Source of the DNA: Paenirhizobium naphthalenivorans
Lineage (GTDB): Bacteria; Pseudomonadota; Alphaproteobacteria; Rhizobiales; Rhizobiaceae
NCBI RefSeq assembly: GCF_007992095.1
Contig: NZ_BJZP01000016.1
Span: 34,932-98,931 of the forward strand
Reading direction: 5' to 3'
Length of the DNA: 64,000 nt
How positions within the stretch are numbered: position 1 is the stretch's first letter; each line of letters starts with the position of its first letter. Below are positions 17,342 through 26,673 of this stretch, piece by piece. The position numbers and the translations under genes are program-made. Below the pieces are notes generated by a model. It was not told where the DNA came from and ran no database searches. It saw only the letters and a program-made list of their open reading frames with translations.

Positions 17342-18625
17342 TCAGCGTTCCAGGCTGTCCAGGAGCCGATACCAGGCGATCGCTGCGGAAACGCCGATCT
17401 GGCGAAAGGCGTGAAAGGGGATCGGCCGGATCGGCGTGATGGGAAATGGCAGCGCAGCCGGGTCCCCGGTCGTGACGTAGTGCGCCAGATAAGGTCCGAG
17501 CGCCGTCATCAGACCGACGCCCCTGCCCTGGCAGCCGGCCGCCATCAGCAAGCCGGGTTCCGGCTCGTGAATATGCGGCAGATGATTCATGGTCATGGCG
17601 ACGCGGCCGTACCAGCGCCGCTCGATCGGCGTGTCTTCAAGCGCCGGAAAAACACGGCGCATGGCGCGTTCGATGTGGGCCCAGTCGTCGGCCGATCGTG
17701 GCAGTCCGAGCCGCCCCCTGCCACCCATGGCGAGTCGGCCATCCGCCGTCTTGCGATAATAGACGAGGATGCGCCGCGAATCCGAGATGGCATGCCCTCC
17801 CGGCAGGATCGCCGCATCTTGCGCCGCAGTCAGCGGCGCGGTGGCAATCTGGAAGGAATGCAGTGGAACAAGGCTTTGACGCAGGCCAGGCACCAGCCCG
17901 TCCGAGTAGGCATTGGTGGCAACGAGGACTGATTTGGCTCGGACCGCCTTGCCCGACTGCGTCGAGACAACCCACAGTCCTGTTTCATGTCGAAGACCGG
18001 AAACCCTTTCGTTCTCGGCGATACGGGCACCTGCGTCGCTCGCAAGTCGTGCCAACTCCAGAACGAAGGCGAGCGGATTGATGATCCCGGCGCGCCGGTC
18101 AAGCCAGCCACCCACATAACCCGAGGTTCCAGTCATCTCGGCGATCTGCCGGGCGTCGAGAAGAGCCACATCGGCTCCTCTTTCTACCCATTGCCGGTGA
18201 CGCTCGGCCTGCATTTCGGACGCGGTCTGTGTGTGTGCCGCCTGGATCCAGCCATTGCGCTTGCGCGGCACGTCGAGTTGATGGTGATCGATCAGGTCGA
18301 AAACGGCATCGGCGGTTGATGCGGCAAAGCGCGCCAGGGCCTCGCCGCGCTCCGGCCCAAAATGGGCCAGTAGCCACTCGGGGTCGTATTTCAATCCCGG
18401 AATGACCTGCCCGCCATTCAGGCCCGACGCGCCCGAACCCACCTGTGCAGCCTCGATGACCCGCACCTTGAGTCCAAGCGCCACGGCGTGGAATGCTGCC
18501 GAAAGGCCTTGGAATCCGGCTCCAACGATGACCAGATCGACCTCCTCGTTCACCTCTATGGGTGTGGCGGGGCGTTTGCTGGACTGCGGGGCCAGCCATA
18601 TGGGCGTTGAAAACGGCATTCCCAT
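17342..18625 (-). CDS. FAD-dependent amine oxidoreductase (PuuB/OrdL/DadA-like)
   Basis: The 427-residue protein from ATG 18625 is preceded by GAGAGAAG, a better site than the GTG 12 bp upstream. An N-terminal Rossmann motif DLVIVGAGFQGLSAAFH binds FAD, and the C-terminal part with LLMAAGCQGRGVGLMTALG completes the FAD fold of the DAO superfamily. Members include gamma-glutamylputrescine oxidoreductase, glycine oxidase and D-amino acid dehydrogenase, and operon context (polyamine ABC transporter, XRE-cupin, aldehyde dehydrogenase) favours oxidative deamination of an imported amine. It is the first gene of the operon, with the permeases 68 bp downstream. Substrate and electron acceptor are not known. 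Confidence 0.92.
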   Translation of the reverse strand: MGMPFSTPIWLAPQSSKRPATPIEVNEEVDLVIVGAGFQGLSAAFHAVALGLKVRVIEAAQVGSGASGLNGGQVIPGLKYDPEWLLAHFGPERGEALARFAASTADAVFDLIDHHQLDVPRKRNGWIQAAHTQTASEMQAERHRQWVERGADVALLDARQIAEMTGTSGYVGGWLDRRAGIINPLAFVLELARLASDAGARIAENERVSGLRHETGLWVVSTQSGKAVRAKSVLVATNAYSDGLVPGLRQSLVPLHSFQIATAPLTAAQDAAILPGGHAISDSRRILVYYRKTADGRLAMGGRGRLGLPRSADDWAHIERAMRRVFPALEDTPIERRWYGRVAMTMNHLPHIHEPEPGLLMAAGCQGRGVGLMTALGPYLAHYVTTGDPAALPFPITPIRPIPFHAFRQIGVSAAIAWYRLLDSLER

Positions 18626-18932
18626 CGCTTCTCTCACAAATGTTGATTTATGAAATTTTTAATGAAAGTTTCACGAAATAGAATACCTGTCAACAAAGTT
18701 TCACAAAATCGACATGATGCTCTATACCGTTGGGTCAAGCCGGTCGCGTTGGATTTGGCGATCAAGGTTGTCGGTCAGGTGACTGTGAGCTGGCGGACGC
18801 AGACAAGAAGAGGCTATGCACCTCACCGGTGACGGGCGCTGGTTCGCGGTCAGAGTTCACACGAAGGAGGGCAGATGGGGGGCTTGTTGGCGCTAGTCTG
18901 GCTTCCATCCCTGCTTCTCCGAGGTGATGTAC
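18626..18932 (-). promoter_or_regulatory. Upstream region of the amine operon with repeated TTTCA operators
   Basis: This 307-bp gap holds no convincing gene. Two related sites lie 30 bp apart: a perfect odd palindrome TGAAAGTTTCA (18663-18673) and a near copy ACAAAGTTTCA (18693-18703). Between them, on the minus strand, is TTGACA (18688-18693), which would serve as the -35 of the operon promoter. The spacing equals about three helical turns, which suits dimers bound on one face. In the rest of the gap (18710-18932) I see nothing recognisable. Confidence 0.5.
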
Positions 18933-19943
18933 TTAGCCTGTCACATCCCCGTCCCGTTCGGCCGGGGGCGTGACGATCGAAAATCGCATGCGATATTCCC
19001 CGGGCGAGACGCCGACGATCTTGCGGAAGATCTTGCGGAAGGCGTTGGCGTCCTCATAGCCGCTCGCCCAAGCGACTTGCTCAGTCGAAAGGCTTGATTG
19101 CGCGAGCAGGTCACGTGCCTTGGCAACGCGCAGACGTTGGGCATATTCGGTCGGATTGAGACCGGTCGCCTTCTGGAAGCGACGCAGGAAAGTGCGCTCA
19201 CCCAACCTTGCACGCTCGGCCATCGCCGGTACGCCGAGCCCCTTTGTATCGGTGCCGTGCAGCCAGTGCTGGATGTCGAGGATGACCATGTCCTCATGGT
19301 CCAGCCTAGGGGTGAACGTCGAGTAGAAACTCTGCTCGCGCGCACCCGGATCGATCAGCATGAAGCGTGCGGTCGCCAGCATGATGTTGGCGCCGAGCAG
19401 TCGGTCGATCAGCCTCAGTCCGAGATCGGTCCAGGCCATCATGCCGCCTGCCGTGATGATGTCTCCCTCGTCCAACAGCATCTTGTCGGTGTCGATGCGC
19501 ACATCCGGATGCCGTTTGGCGATCGCTTCGCCGTGCAGCCAATGGGTCGTCGCAGAGCGACCGGCCAGAAGGCCAGTCTGGGCCAGCAGAGAGACGCCGC
19601 CGCACGCCGAACAGATGATGGCGCCCGATTGATGATGGGTACGGATCCACTCGGGAAAGCCGCCCATCCGCTCGCCGAAGGGCAGTTCGTCGCCGATGGC
19701 AGGCGGGAGCACGACTGCGGCCGGGACCCGCTCCCTTTCTGAGGGATGGGTGTCGAACACTTTCAACACCGAGCCTGCATCATCGAGTGCGTAGTGGCTG
19801 ACCCTCAGGCGGCGTGGTTCCGACGCAGACTGCAGGCGATCATACCGCTCTGCCACCATGAACATGTCCGTCAGGCCATGCACCGAGGCTCGCCAGACCT
19901 CGGGGTAGCTGGCGATGGCTATTCCCACCGTGTCGTCGATCAT
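18933..19943 (-). CDS. GlxA-family transcriptional regulator (DJ-1/PfpI + AraC HTH)
   Basis: This 336-residue protein from ATG 19943 begins at the first strand of the DJ-1/PfpI domain (DTVGIAIASYPEVW). An ATG 42 bp upstream (19985) is an alternative. The amidotransferase-like domain spans about 5-190 with AIICSACGGVSLLAQTGLLAG around the position of the enzyme nucleophile. The C-terminus (about 225-320) carries the AraC double helix-turn-helix ending in the NAFRKIFRKIVGVSPGEYR motif. It is the second regulator of this type in the window. Its neighbours are an amine operon (downstream, same strand) and a metal transporter (upstream), and no target is obvious. Control of a nitrogen-compound gene set is a family-level expectation only. 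Confidence 0.9.
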   Translation of the reverse strand: MIDDTVGIAIASYPEVWRASVHGLTDMFMVAERYDRLQSASEPRRLRVSHYALDDAGSVLKVFDTHPSERERVPAAVVLPPAIGDELPFGERMGGFPEWIRTHHQSGAIICSACGGVSLLAQTGLLAGRSATTHWLHGEAIAKRHPDVRIDTDKMLLDEGDIITAGGMMAWTDLGLRLIDRLLGANIMLATARFMLIDPGAREQSFYSTFTPRLDHEDMVILDIQHWLHGTDTKGLGVPAMAERARLGERTFLRRFQKATGLNPTEYAQRLRVAKARDLLAQSSLSTEQVAWASGYEDANAFRKIFRKIVGVSPGEYRMRFSIVTPPAERDGDVTG

Positions 19944-20053
19944 AGGTTGTGTCACTTCTGACCATATGCATGTCAATCTCGCCATTCGTATGGCGACGTT
20001 CTCGCTCTGTCCATATCAGTCGGCGAGTGTCATCGATTACGTGGGGTTCTGGA

Positions 20054-20749
20054 CTAAACCGCTGTCCCGACCAGCGCGCCGATGCCGGCTGTGAGCGCCA
20101 TGGCAAAGGCACCCCAAAAGGTGACGCGTAGCGTGGCACGCCAGACGTTTGCGCCGCCCGCCTTGGCGCCGATCGCGCCGAGCAGCGCAAGGAAGGCAAG
20201 TGAGGCGATGGACACCGTCCAGACAAGCAGATTGACCGGCGAAATGACGACCATCAGCAGAGGCAGGGCCGCGCCGACGGAGAAAGTCGCGGCCGAGGTC
20301 AGCGCGGCTTGGATCGGCCGGGCCGTCGTCATCTCGGAAATGCCGAGCTCGTCATGGGCGTGGGCGGCAAGCGCATCCTTGGCCATCAGTTGGTCGGCGA
20401 CTTGGCGGGCAAGCTCTTGCTCGACGCCGCGGGCCACATAAATCTGCGCCAGTTCTTCCCGTTCAGACTCCGGCTGTGTTTCAAGTTCCATGCGCTCACG
20501 GGCCAGATCGGCCTGTTCGGTGTCAGCTTGAGAGCTGACGGAGACATATTCGCCGGCCGCCATCGACATTGCACCGGCAACGAGGCCGGCGATACCCGCC
20601 ACCAGGACTTCCGAGTTCGCGGCCGATGCCGAGGCGACGCCGACCACCAGGCTTGCGGTTGAGACGATGCCGTCATTGGCGCCGAGCACTGCGGCACGCA
20701 GCCAGCCGATGCGCGAGACAAGATGGTTTTCACTGTGCAGCCGGCTCAT
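20054..20749 (-). CDS. VIT family (VIT1/CCC1) metal transporter
   Basis: The 231-residue protein starts at ATG 20749 with GGAGATCTCCT immediately upstream. Residues about 25-60 (LGANDGIVSTASLVVGVASA) form the first membrane helix with the conserved GxxDG motif. GEYVSVSSQADTE follows the second, then a hydrophilic helical domain (about 85-150) with many Glu residues, then three more hydrophobic helices. This is the VIT1/CCC1 fold, in which the acidic cytoplasmic domain captures Fe2+ or Mn2+ for export or storage. I see no clear iron-responsive (Irr or RirA) box upstream. Metal specificity is not resolved. Confidence 0.9.
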   Translation of the reverse strand: MSRLHSENHLVSRIGWLRAAVLGANDGIVSTASLVVGVASASAANSEVLVAGIAGLVAGAMSMAAGEYVSVSSQADTEQADLARERMELETQPESEREELAQIYVARGVEQELARQVADQLMAKDALAAHAHDELGISEMTTARPIQAALTSAATFSVGAALPLLMVVISPVNLLVWTVSIASLAFLALLGAIGAKAGGANVWRATLRVTFWGAFAMALTAGIGALVGTAV

Positions 20750-20834
20750 GAGGAGATCTCCGCTCTCTAATTGGCATTAGTTATTCCCAAACTAGCAGCA
20801 AGCCTGTGCCAGAGGAAAGGACTCTCTCGCAAGG

Positions 20835-21677
20835 TTAGGTCCGACCGGTGCGACGCTTGAGTGCCGCAACCTGAGCTTCGGTCAGGAAGCGTGCTTTCCC
20901 CTTTTCCAGGTCGCCGAGAACCAAGTCGTCGAAGGAGACTCGCACAAGGCGAAGGCATTCGAAGCCGATTGTCTCCAGCATCCGGCGGATCTCGCGGTTC
21001 TTCCCCTCGCACAGTTCGAATTCGAGCCAGCAGGTCCTGTCGGCCTCCCGCAAGACCCGCACGCGTTTTGCCTTCAGCAGTTCTCCGTCATCCAGAATGC
21101 CGGCCCTCATACGGGCGAGGTCGGCCTCGGTCGGGCGGCCGCGCGTCTGCACGTGGTAGGTTTTGGCGATGTCGCTCTCGGGTTCCAGCAAGCGCTGGGC
21201 GAGTACCGTGTCGTTGGTGAAGAGCAGCAGGCCCTCGCTTGCCTTATCGAGGCGGCCAACTGGGGACACATGCGGAATGTCGAGATGCTCGAGGCAGGAG
21301 AACACGGTCTCGCGGCCTTCCGGGTCGTCGCGGGTCGTCACGAGGCCACGCGGCTTGTTGAGCATCAAGTAAACCTTGGCCTCGGCGCTGATCGGCTTGC
21401 CATCGACCTCGATGTGGTCGGCGCGGATGTCGACCCAGGTGGAAAGGTCGGTGACGATTCGGCCGCCGACCGTGACATGGCCACCGGCAACCAGCTTCTC
21501 GGCTTGGGTGCGAGAGCAGTAGCCGAGCTTGGAGAGCGCCCTTGGCAGGGTGACGCGCGTGCCGGGTGCGGCGGTCGGGGATCTGGCCAACAGAGGTCCA
21601 TCCGGATGTTCTGAGCGACCGGCCGGCCGCGGTTGTCGATGACGCAACGAGTGCCTGCGGCTGGGCCGCCGCGTCAA
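20835..21677 (-). CDS. RsuA/RluB-family rRNA pseudouridine synthase
   Basis: About 280 residues if translation begins at TTG 21677. I find no better in-frame start before the conserved region. After a basic, arginine-rich leader (1-40), an S4 RNA-binding domain (about 43-90, LPRALSKLGYCSRTQAEKLV) precedes the catalytic domain, which contains the GRLDKASEGLLLFTND motif with the catalytic aspartate and the ENREIRRM-like CEGKNREIRRMLE segment. These enzymes isomerise a uridine in 16S or 23S rRNA. The subfamily (RluB-, RluE/F- or RsuA-like) is uncertain. It is on the same strand as, and 47 bp downstream of, the YhaN-like ATPase gene. Confidence 0.9.
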   Translation of the reverse strand: MTRRPSRRHSLRHRQPRPAGRSEHPDGPLLARSPTAAPGTRVTLPRALSKLGYCSRTQAEKLVAGGHVTVGGRIVTDLSTWVDIRADHIEVDGKPISAEAKVYLMLNKPRGLVTTRDDPEGRETVFSCLEHLDIPHVSPVGRLDKASEGLLLFTNDTVLAQRLLEPESDIAKTYHVQTRGRPTEADLARMRAGILDDGELLKAKRVRVLREADRTCWLEFELCEGKNREIRRMLETIGFECLRLVRVSFDDLVLGDLEKGKARFLTEAQVAALKRRTGRT

Positions 21678-21724
21678 GGAAAAATCGTGCGGGACTGGCC
21701 TGGGAACAGGCCGCCGTCCGACGT

Positions 21725-24700
21725 TCAGCTGGCGATTTCGTGGATCCTGACCTCTGGCACGATCTGGCGTGCCAGGTCGCAGAGGTGGCGATGGTGGGTG
21801 AGATAGATCACCTGGCCGATTTTCGCCATCGCACCAAAGAGCCGCAGCACTTCTTCCGAGCGCGGCTCGTCGAAGGTCTCCATGATGTCGTCGGCGATGA
21901 AGGGTACGGAGGGGCGGCTGGCGGCAAATTCCTCGTAACCGGCCAGGCGCAGCGCCAGATAAAGCTGGAACTGCGTGCCTTTCGACATTTCGTTCGCCAG
22001 TTTCGATCCCCCCCGGAGAGAAAGACCGATCAACGTCTCGCGATCCTTGTCTGGTTGCGTGGCGAGACCGACATAGTCGCCGCGGGTGATGAGGCGGAAG
22101 GCCTCCGAGGCGCGCTTCATCATCGACGAGCGGTGTTTGTCGCGATAGGCGCGCAGCGCCTCGCCGGCGATCAGCGCGCCGCTCTTCAGCCGGAGATAGG
22201 TTGCCGCGTGCTCCTCGATTTCAAGAAATACGGTGCGGCGTTCGGCCTCTATGCGCGCCACCTGGTCGTCGCCGCCGATCGCATCGAGCCGGTCGGTTGC
22301 GCGGGTGCGGTCGGCGAAGAGCTGCCGGGTTCGCTCGTCGAGGTCGTCGAGGCGCACGGCAAGTTCGGCCGCTTCCTGCTCGATGAGCTCGAAATCGCTT
22401 GCCTCTATCTGTTCCAGAGCGGTCTCGATCGAAGGTGACGGCAACTCGCTGAGGATGAGGTTGGCAAGCTCGCCAAGCCGCGCTTGCCGGCGGGCACGTT
22501 CATTGGCCGCTTCCAGCGCCACGGCCACTTCCGGCAGGGTTTCCACGCCGAAGAACCCGGTGAACCCTGCCTTGCGGGCCGAATGATCGGCCAATGCCTG
22601 CTGCAGCGCGCGCCGCTCGTCGCCGAGCCGCTCAAGCTCACCCGTCTTGCCCGACCGCGCATCCCGGTCGCGCCTTGCCGTTTCGAGGCGTGCGGCCAAG
22701 GCCGTTGCCGCCGAGGCGATCGCATCCGGATCGGTGTTCTCGCCAAGCTCCGACAGGATCGCTTGCACGTCGGCGGCGAAGTTCTGCTGATCGCGCTCCA
22801 TCGTGTCGATGCGGCGCAGGAGATCATCACGTTCGCGAAGGGCGGGACCGAGCTCGGACAGGGTTTCGAGGATTTCGCGCACGGCGCCGGCAGATGTCGT
22901 CTCGGCGAACCATGTTGCCGAAAGGGCTGAGGTGAAACCTGCCTGCCATTCGGCGAATGCCGTCTTAGCCTGTTCGAATTCGCGGGCTCTCTCGGCAAGC
23001 GCTCGCTTGTGATCGGCAAGTGCCTTTTCCGCGGCCTCACGGGCAGTCGCCCGAGCCGTATGGCCAGCGACTGTCGTCTCGGCACCCTCGACCATTTCGG
23101 CGAGTGAGGCAAATCCCGCGTCGAGGCCTGCCGAGCCCATTGCCGCAGCGAGGGTCTGGCGGTCCAGTTCCGCGTCGGCCTTCGCCTCTTCGATCTCGCG
23201 CCGGGCTTCTTCCAGACGCTCCCAGGCGGCAATCGCATCGGCGCGCGCTCTGGTGATCGTGTCGATGCGCCCAAGCAGTGACGCATGGCCGCTCTGGGCG
23301 GTCCGGATCAGCGCCTGCGGCAGGGTGGCGTGAATCTCACCAAGAAGGGCCTGGTGTTCACCTCCGGCCTCTTCAAGCAGTTCCTGCTGGCGCGCAATCG
23401 CTGCGCTGGTCACTGCCAGTTCCTGGTTGAGCGCCCGCAATTCCGCAAGGTCGCGCATGGCCGCAAGACGGGCAGTGGTCGTCAAATCATCCTCTCGCAT
23501 GGCGGTCTCGAAAGCCTCGGCGCTTGCCGCGTCAAGCCGGTCGAGATGTTCGCGCCAAGCGTTGTCGCGTGTGCTTCGCGTTCGGCTGGCCTCCGTATCG
23601 TCGATCAGTCCGCCGCCCGCCCGCAGGGCATCAAGCCGCGCCTGCATCTGTCCCTGCTGGGTCACGAGTTCGCGCCGGCGCTGCGTGTGGTCGCCAATGC
23701 GCCGTTCAAGGGCGGTAAGTGCCGTGCGCCAGGCTTCGACCTGGCGCGGTTCGGGAAGGCTGAGCGCGCGCAGTGCCTCGCCATCGGCTTCGTCGTGGTC
23801 CAATAGATGGGCGAGCGATTGCGCCAGCGCCTGGAAACGGCGATTGAGTTCCGGCAGGCCGCGTTCGGCGAGCCGTAGCCGTGTCGCATGATCGCTGCGG
23901 CGGATCACCGCGAGCGCAGTAATTAGCCGGCTAATCGACATCGGTTCAGTAGGTGGTTTCTCTTCGACAAGCCCCTTGCACTCGGCCTCGAGCCGTTCGT
24001 TCGTAGCTCGGGCGGCGGTCATCTCTTTCGTCGCGGTAGCAAGCCTTGCTTCTACGCCGGAGCGTATCTCGATCAGGTCGCGCAGTGTGCCGACGGTGGC
24101 CGCCGGGAGAAGGAGCGCTTCGGGTGCCTTGCAGTCCGACTGTCCCAGTCGCGCGAGGACGGCAGCAATATTCGCCTGGCGCTCGGCAAGGGCGATGCGG
24201 CGTTTCGGCAGATCCTCCTCGGCGCTGGCGAAGCGCGCTTGACCTTTGTCCAACTGGCCTACTCGTTCCGAGAGCGCCAGGATGGCTGAATCGACGGAGA
24301 TGGCCTCGATCTGGGCGCGCACGCGTTCTACGTCGGCTTCGATGCCTGCAATCCGGGTAGAAAGACGTGTCTCCTCTTCCATCAGTTTCGGCAGTTCGCG
24401 GGCCCAGTCGGCTGGCGCGCGCGGCAGATCCGTGCACAAGGAAAGGTCGGCGGCCAAGCGCCGATATTCACCGACGAGTGGGCGGGCTCTCAGCATTCGG
24501 GTGATGGCCTCCCGCCGCGCTTTCATCGTCCCTTGCTCGTGAATAGCCTCCTCATAGGCGCTCTGCGCCTGGGCAAGCGCCGCGACAAGGCCAGCATGGG
24601 TGGAGGCAAGCGTGTCGATCTCGTCGCGCCGTGTCTTGAGCTCCGCGAGCTTCTGCTTCAGTTCGGCGATCCGGGTCGAGCGCGCGCGCTTCTTGTAGAG

Positions 24701-25219
24701 CGTGTCGGCCTCGTCCGAGATCGCGCCGAGGGTGGTGCTGACGCCGGCAAGGCCTGCGCTGGCCGAAAACAGCAGCTCGCCGAGATCGCCCTTGCTCTGC
24801 AGGATCGCATTGCCGCCTTCCTCGAGCGTCACGTCGTCGAGCGAGAACATGGTGCGGTAGGCCTCGCGGCTGATGCCGGCAAGCGGTGTCGAGAGGAGCG
24901 CTTCGGGAACCGGCTCGCCGCGGCCGTCAAGCAGCGCATTTGTTCGCTGTTTGACCCGCTTCAATTCATGAGTCCCGCCGTTGAATTCCAGGCAGCCGCC
25001 GATCTGCATGGCATTGTAAGCGTGCAGGAAATTGTAGCGACTGCGTTCCTCGATGCCGTAGAGCAGATCGAGATAGGCGGACAGTGATGTCGATTTTCCG
25101 GCTTCGTTGAGACCGTAGACGATATGCAGATCCGGTGCGCCGGGGGGCGCCGCGCCGAAGTCGATCGCATAGTCGGTGAATCGGCCGTAGCGGGTGAGGT
25201 CGAGGCGCCGGAGCCGCAT
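21725..25219 (-). CDS. YhaN-like SMC/Rad50-type AAA ATPase
   Basis: The 1164-residue protein has Walker A (GLNEAGKST, about 38-46) near the N-terminus, two long coiled-coil-rich regions (about 165-1010, rich in Ala, Glu, Arg and Leu) and a C-terminal ATPase half with the LANEMSKGTQFQLYLALRLA signature and a Walker-B-like FIADDIMETFDEPRSEEVL. I find no CXXC in the middle, so the zinc hook of Rad50/SbcC is absent, which favours YhaN. It directly follows and overlaps the metallophosphoesterase gene (start at the stop codon), as in other YhaO-YhaN pairs. A role in DNA end processing is inferred from Mre11-Rad50 homology. Confidence 0.9.
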   Translation of the reverse strand: MRLRRLDLTRYGRFTDYAIDFGAAPPGAPDLHIVYGLNEAGKSTSLSAYLDLLYGIEERSRYNFLHAYNAMQIGGCLEFNGGTHELKRVKQRTNALLDGRGEPVPEALLSTPLAGISREAYRTMFSLDDVTLEEGGNAILQSKGDLGELLFSASAGLAGVSTTLGAISDEADTLYKKRARSTRIAELKQKLAELKTRRDEIDTLASTHAGLVAALAQAQSAYEEAIHEQGTMKARREAITRMLRARPLVGEYRRLAADLSLCTDLPRAPADWARELPKLMEEETRLSTRIAGIEADVERVRAQIEAISVDSAILALSERVGQLDKGQARFASAEEDLPKRRIALAERQANIAAVLARLGQSDCKAPEALLLPAATVGTLRDLIEIRSGVEARLATATKEMTAARATNERLEAECKGLVEEKPPTEPMSISRLITALAVIRRSDHATRLRLAERGLPELNRRFQALAQSLAHLLDHDEADGEALRALSLPEPRQVEAWRTALTALERRIGDHTQRRRELVTQQGQMQARLDALRAGGGLIDDTEASRTRSTRDNAWREHLDRLDAASAEAFETAMREDDLTTTARLAAMRDLAELRALNQELAVTSAAIARQQELLEEAGGEHQALLGEIHATLPQALIRTAQSGHASLLGRIDTITRARADAIAAWERLEEARREIEEAKADAELDRQTLAAAMGSAGLDAGFASLAEMVEGAETTVAGHTARATAREAAEKALADHKRALAERAREFEQAKTAFAEWQAGFTSALSATWFAETTSAGAVREILETLSELGPALRERDDLLRRIDTMERDQQNFAADVQAILSELGENTDPDAIASAATALAARLETARRDRDARSGKTGELERLGDERRALQQALADHSARKAGFTGFFGVETLPEVAVALEAANERARRQARLGELANLILSELPSPSIETALEQIEASDFELIEQEAAELAVRLDDLDERTRQLFADRTRATDRLDAIGGDDQVARIEAERRTVFLEIEEHAATYLRLKSGALIAGEALRAYRDKHRSSMMKRASEAFRLITRGDYVGLATQPDKDRETLIGLSLRGGSKLANEMSKGTQFQLYLALRLAGYEEFAASRPSVPFIADDIMETFDEPRSEEVLRLFGAMAKIGQVIYLTHHRHLCDLARQIVPEVRIHEIAS

Positions 25220-26487
25220 CAGGAGGCCTCCGCCGCTTCGGCCCTCAGCCGGGCGAGGACATCGTCACCGCCTTCTGTCAGCAACTGATCGACATAGGCC
25301 TCGAATTGCGCCTCATCGTTACCGGCAAAGCCGCGGCTTTCGGGCGGCAGTTCGTCGCGAAGGTCCTTGACCATCTGGCGGATGTCCTCGCGCAGGCCAT
25401 GGCGGGCGGCGACATCGTCGCGCATCAGCGCTCCAAGCTCGATCAACGGATCGGCGGTCGCCTTGCCGGTTGTCTCGGCCGGCGGTTCTGTGCGGATCTC
25501 GATCTTCTCGATCCATGTCCGACCAAGGCTTTCGGCGCGCTGCTCGGCTTCGGCAAGCAAGAGGTCCCGGTCGCGGCGCATCCGCCAGGACAGCGGTGTC
25601 TGCCCGGTCAACATCAGGCGTGCGACGAGATGGCTTGAACCGCTTGCTGCTCGCTCGCCTGCCACGGCCCGTTCGATACTGTCGGCGACCTCATGCCAGG
25701 CGGTCGCTGCGCTCAGGTCGACAGCGACCCGCCCGAATTCGGCGATGCTGGTGGGTCTTTCCTCGACGCTGACGGTTCGGTCGTCTTGCACGGTGACCAG
25801 CGATACGGATTTCGGTCCGGCTTCATTGATGTCCCGACCCTGCGGCATTCCGGACATGACCACCGTGGTACGTCCGTCATACTGGCTGCGCTGGTGGATG
25901 TGGCCGAGCGCCCAGTAGTCGAAACCCGACGCCTGGAGATCGGCGAGGCCGCAGGGCGCATAGACGTCGTGGCCGGGGGCGCCATCGAGGCTTGTGTGCA
26001 TGATGCCGATATTGACCCGGTCGGCAAGCGGCGGCCGGTATTTCGGCAGGAGGCTTTCCGGTGCCTGCGGGCGGGAGAAGCTCAGGCCATGGAAGGCGAT
26101 GCCGAGGCCGGCCTTTTCCATCTCAACCGTTTCGGCGCGACCGCCGTAGATCTTCACCGAGGGCGGCAGGATGAGCTCCTGGGTGATGCGCGACAGCGCG
26201 TCGTGATTTCCGCGGATTGTGTGCACGGCGATACCTGCCTCGGCCAGCCGCTGCATTTGCGCGGCAAGAAAGCGCGCGGTCTTCATCGAGGTCTGCTCGC
26301 CGTCGTAGAGGTCGCCGGCGATGACAAGCGCGTCCACCTGCTCGGCAATGCAGAGGTCGACAATGGCGGTGAGCGCCTGGCGGGTCGAATTGCCGATCAG
26401 TTCAGCCAAGTCACGATTGCGCAACGAGAGCGAGCGTAGCGGTGAATCGAGGTGGATGTCGGCGGTATGGATGAAGCGAAAGGCCAT
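25219..26487 (-). CDS. YhaO/SbcD-like metallophosphoesterase (DNA repair nuclease)
   Basis: The 422-residue protein begins MAFRFIHTADIHLDSP, giving the first metal motif D-x-H (D10, H12). It continues with GDLYDG, RGNHDALS (GNHD) and LGHIHQRS (GHxH), a complete set of calcineurin-like phosphoesterase motifs for two Mn2+ ions. The family is the YhaO/Mre11/SbcD exonuclease group. It shares its stop codon with the start of the partner ATPase, showing coupled synthesis. The complex would process DNA ends in an ATP-dependent way. I see no SOS box upstream. Confidence 0.92.
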   Translation of the reverse strand: MAFRFIHTADIHLDSPLRSLSLRNRDLAELIGNSTRQALTAIVDLCIAEQVDALVIAGDLYDGEQTSMKTARFLAAQMQRLAEAGIAVHTIRGNHDALSRITQELILPPSVKIYGGRAETVEMEKAGLGIAFHGLSFSRPQAPESLLPKYRPPLADRVNIGIMHTSLDGAPGHDVYAPCGLADLQASGFDYWALGHIHQRSQYDGRTTVVMSGMPQGRDINEAGPKSVSLVTVQDDRTVSVEERPTSIAEFGRVAVDLSAATAWHEVADSIERAVAGERAASGSSHLVARLMLTGQTPLSWRMRRDRDLLLAEAEQRAESLGRTWIEKIEIRTEPPAETTGKATADPLIELGALMRDDVAARHGLREDIRQMVKDLRDELPPESRGFAGNDEAQFEAYVDQLLTEGGDDVLARLRAEAAEAS

Positions 26488-26673
26488 CAGCGGTTCATTC
26501 AGGTTGTTGTTCTTGCGGTTATGCCGCCGGTTGGACGGGCGCGGTACCCCCCCCAGTGCCCGCGTTCACGATATAGGGACATGGTCGCAAGCAACAAGTC
26601 ATTTCACGGCCGTTGGTCCGGTCCACTCTTTCTGCTGCCGCCAACCCCAGCGGTTCGGTAGCGCGCACCATAA

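Noticed and set aside
18650..18832. Small open frame (60 residues) in the 307-bp gap before the GlxA-type regulator
   Set aside because: It has no ribosome site and no resemblance to a known protein, and it overlaps the operator repeats.
21725..25219. SbcC/Rad50 zinc hook in the large ATPase
   Set aside because: No CXXC was found in the middle of the protein, so the YhaN-like label was preferred to SbcC.
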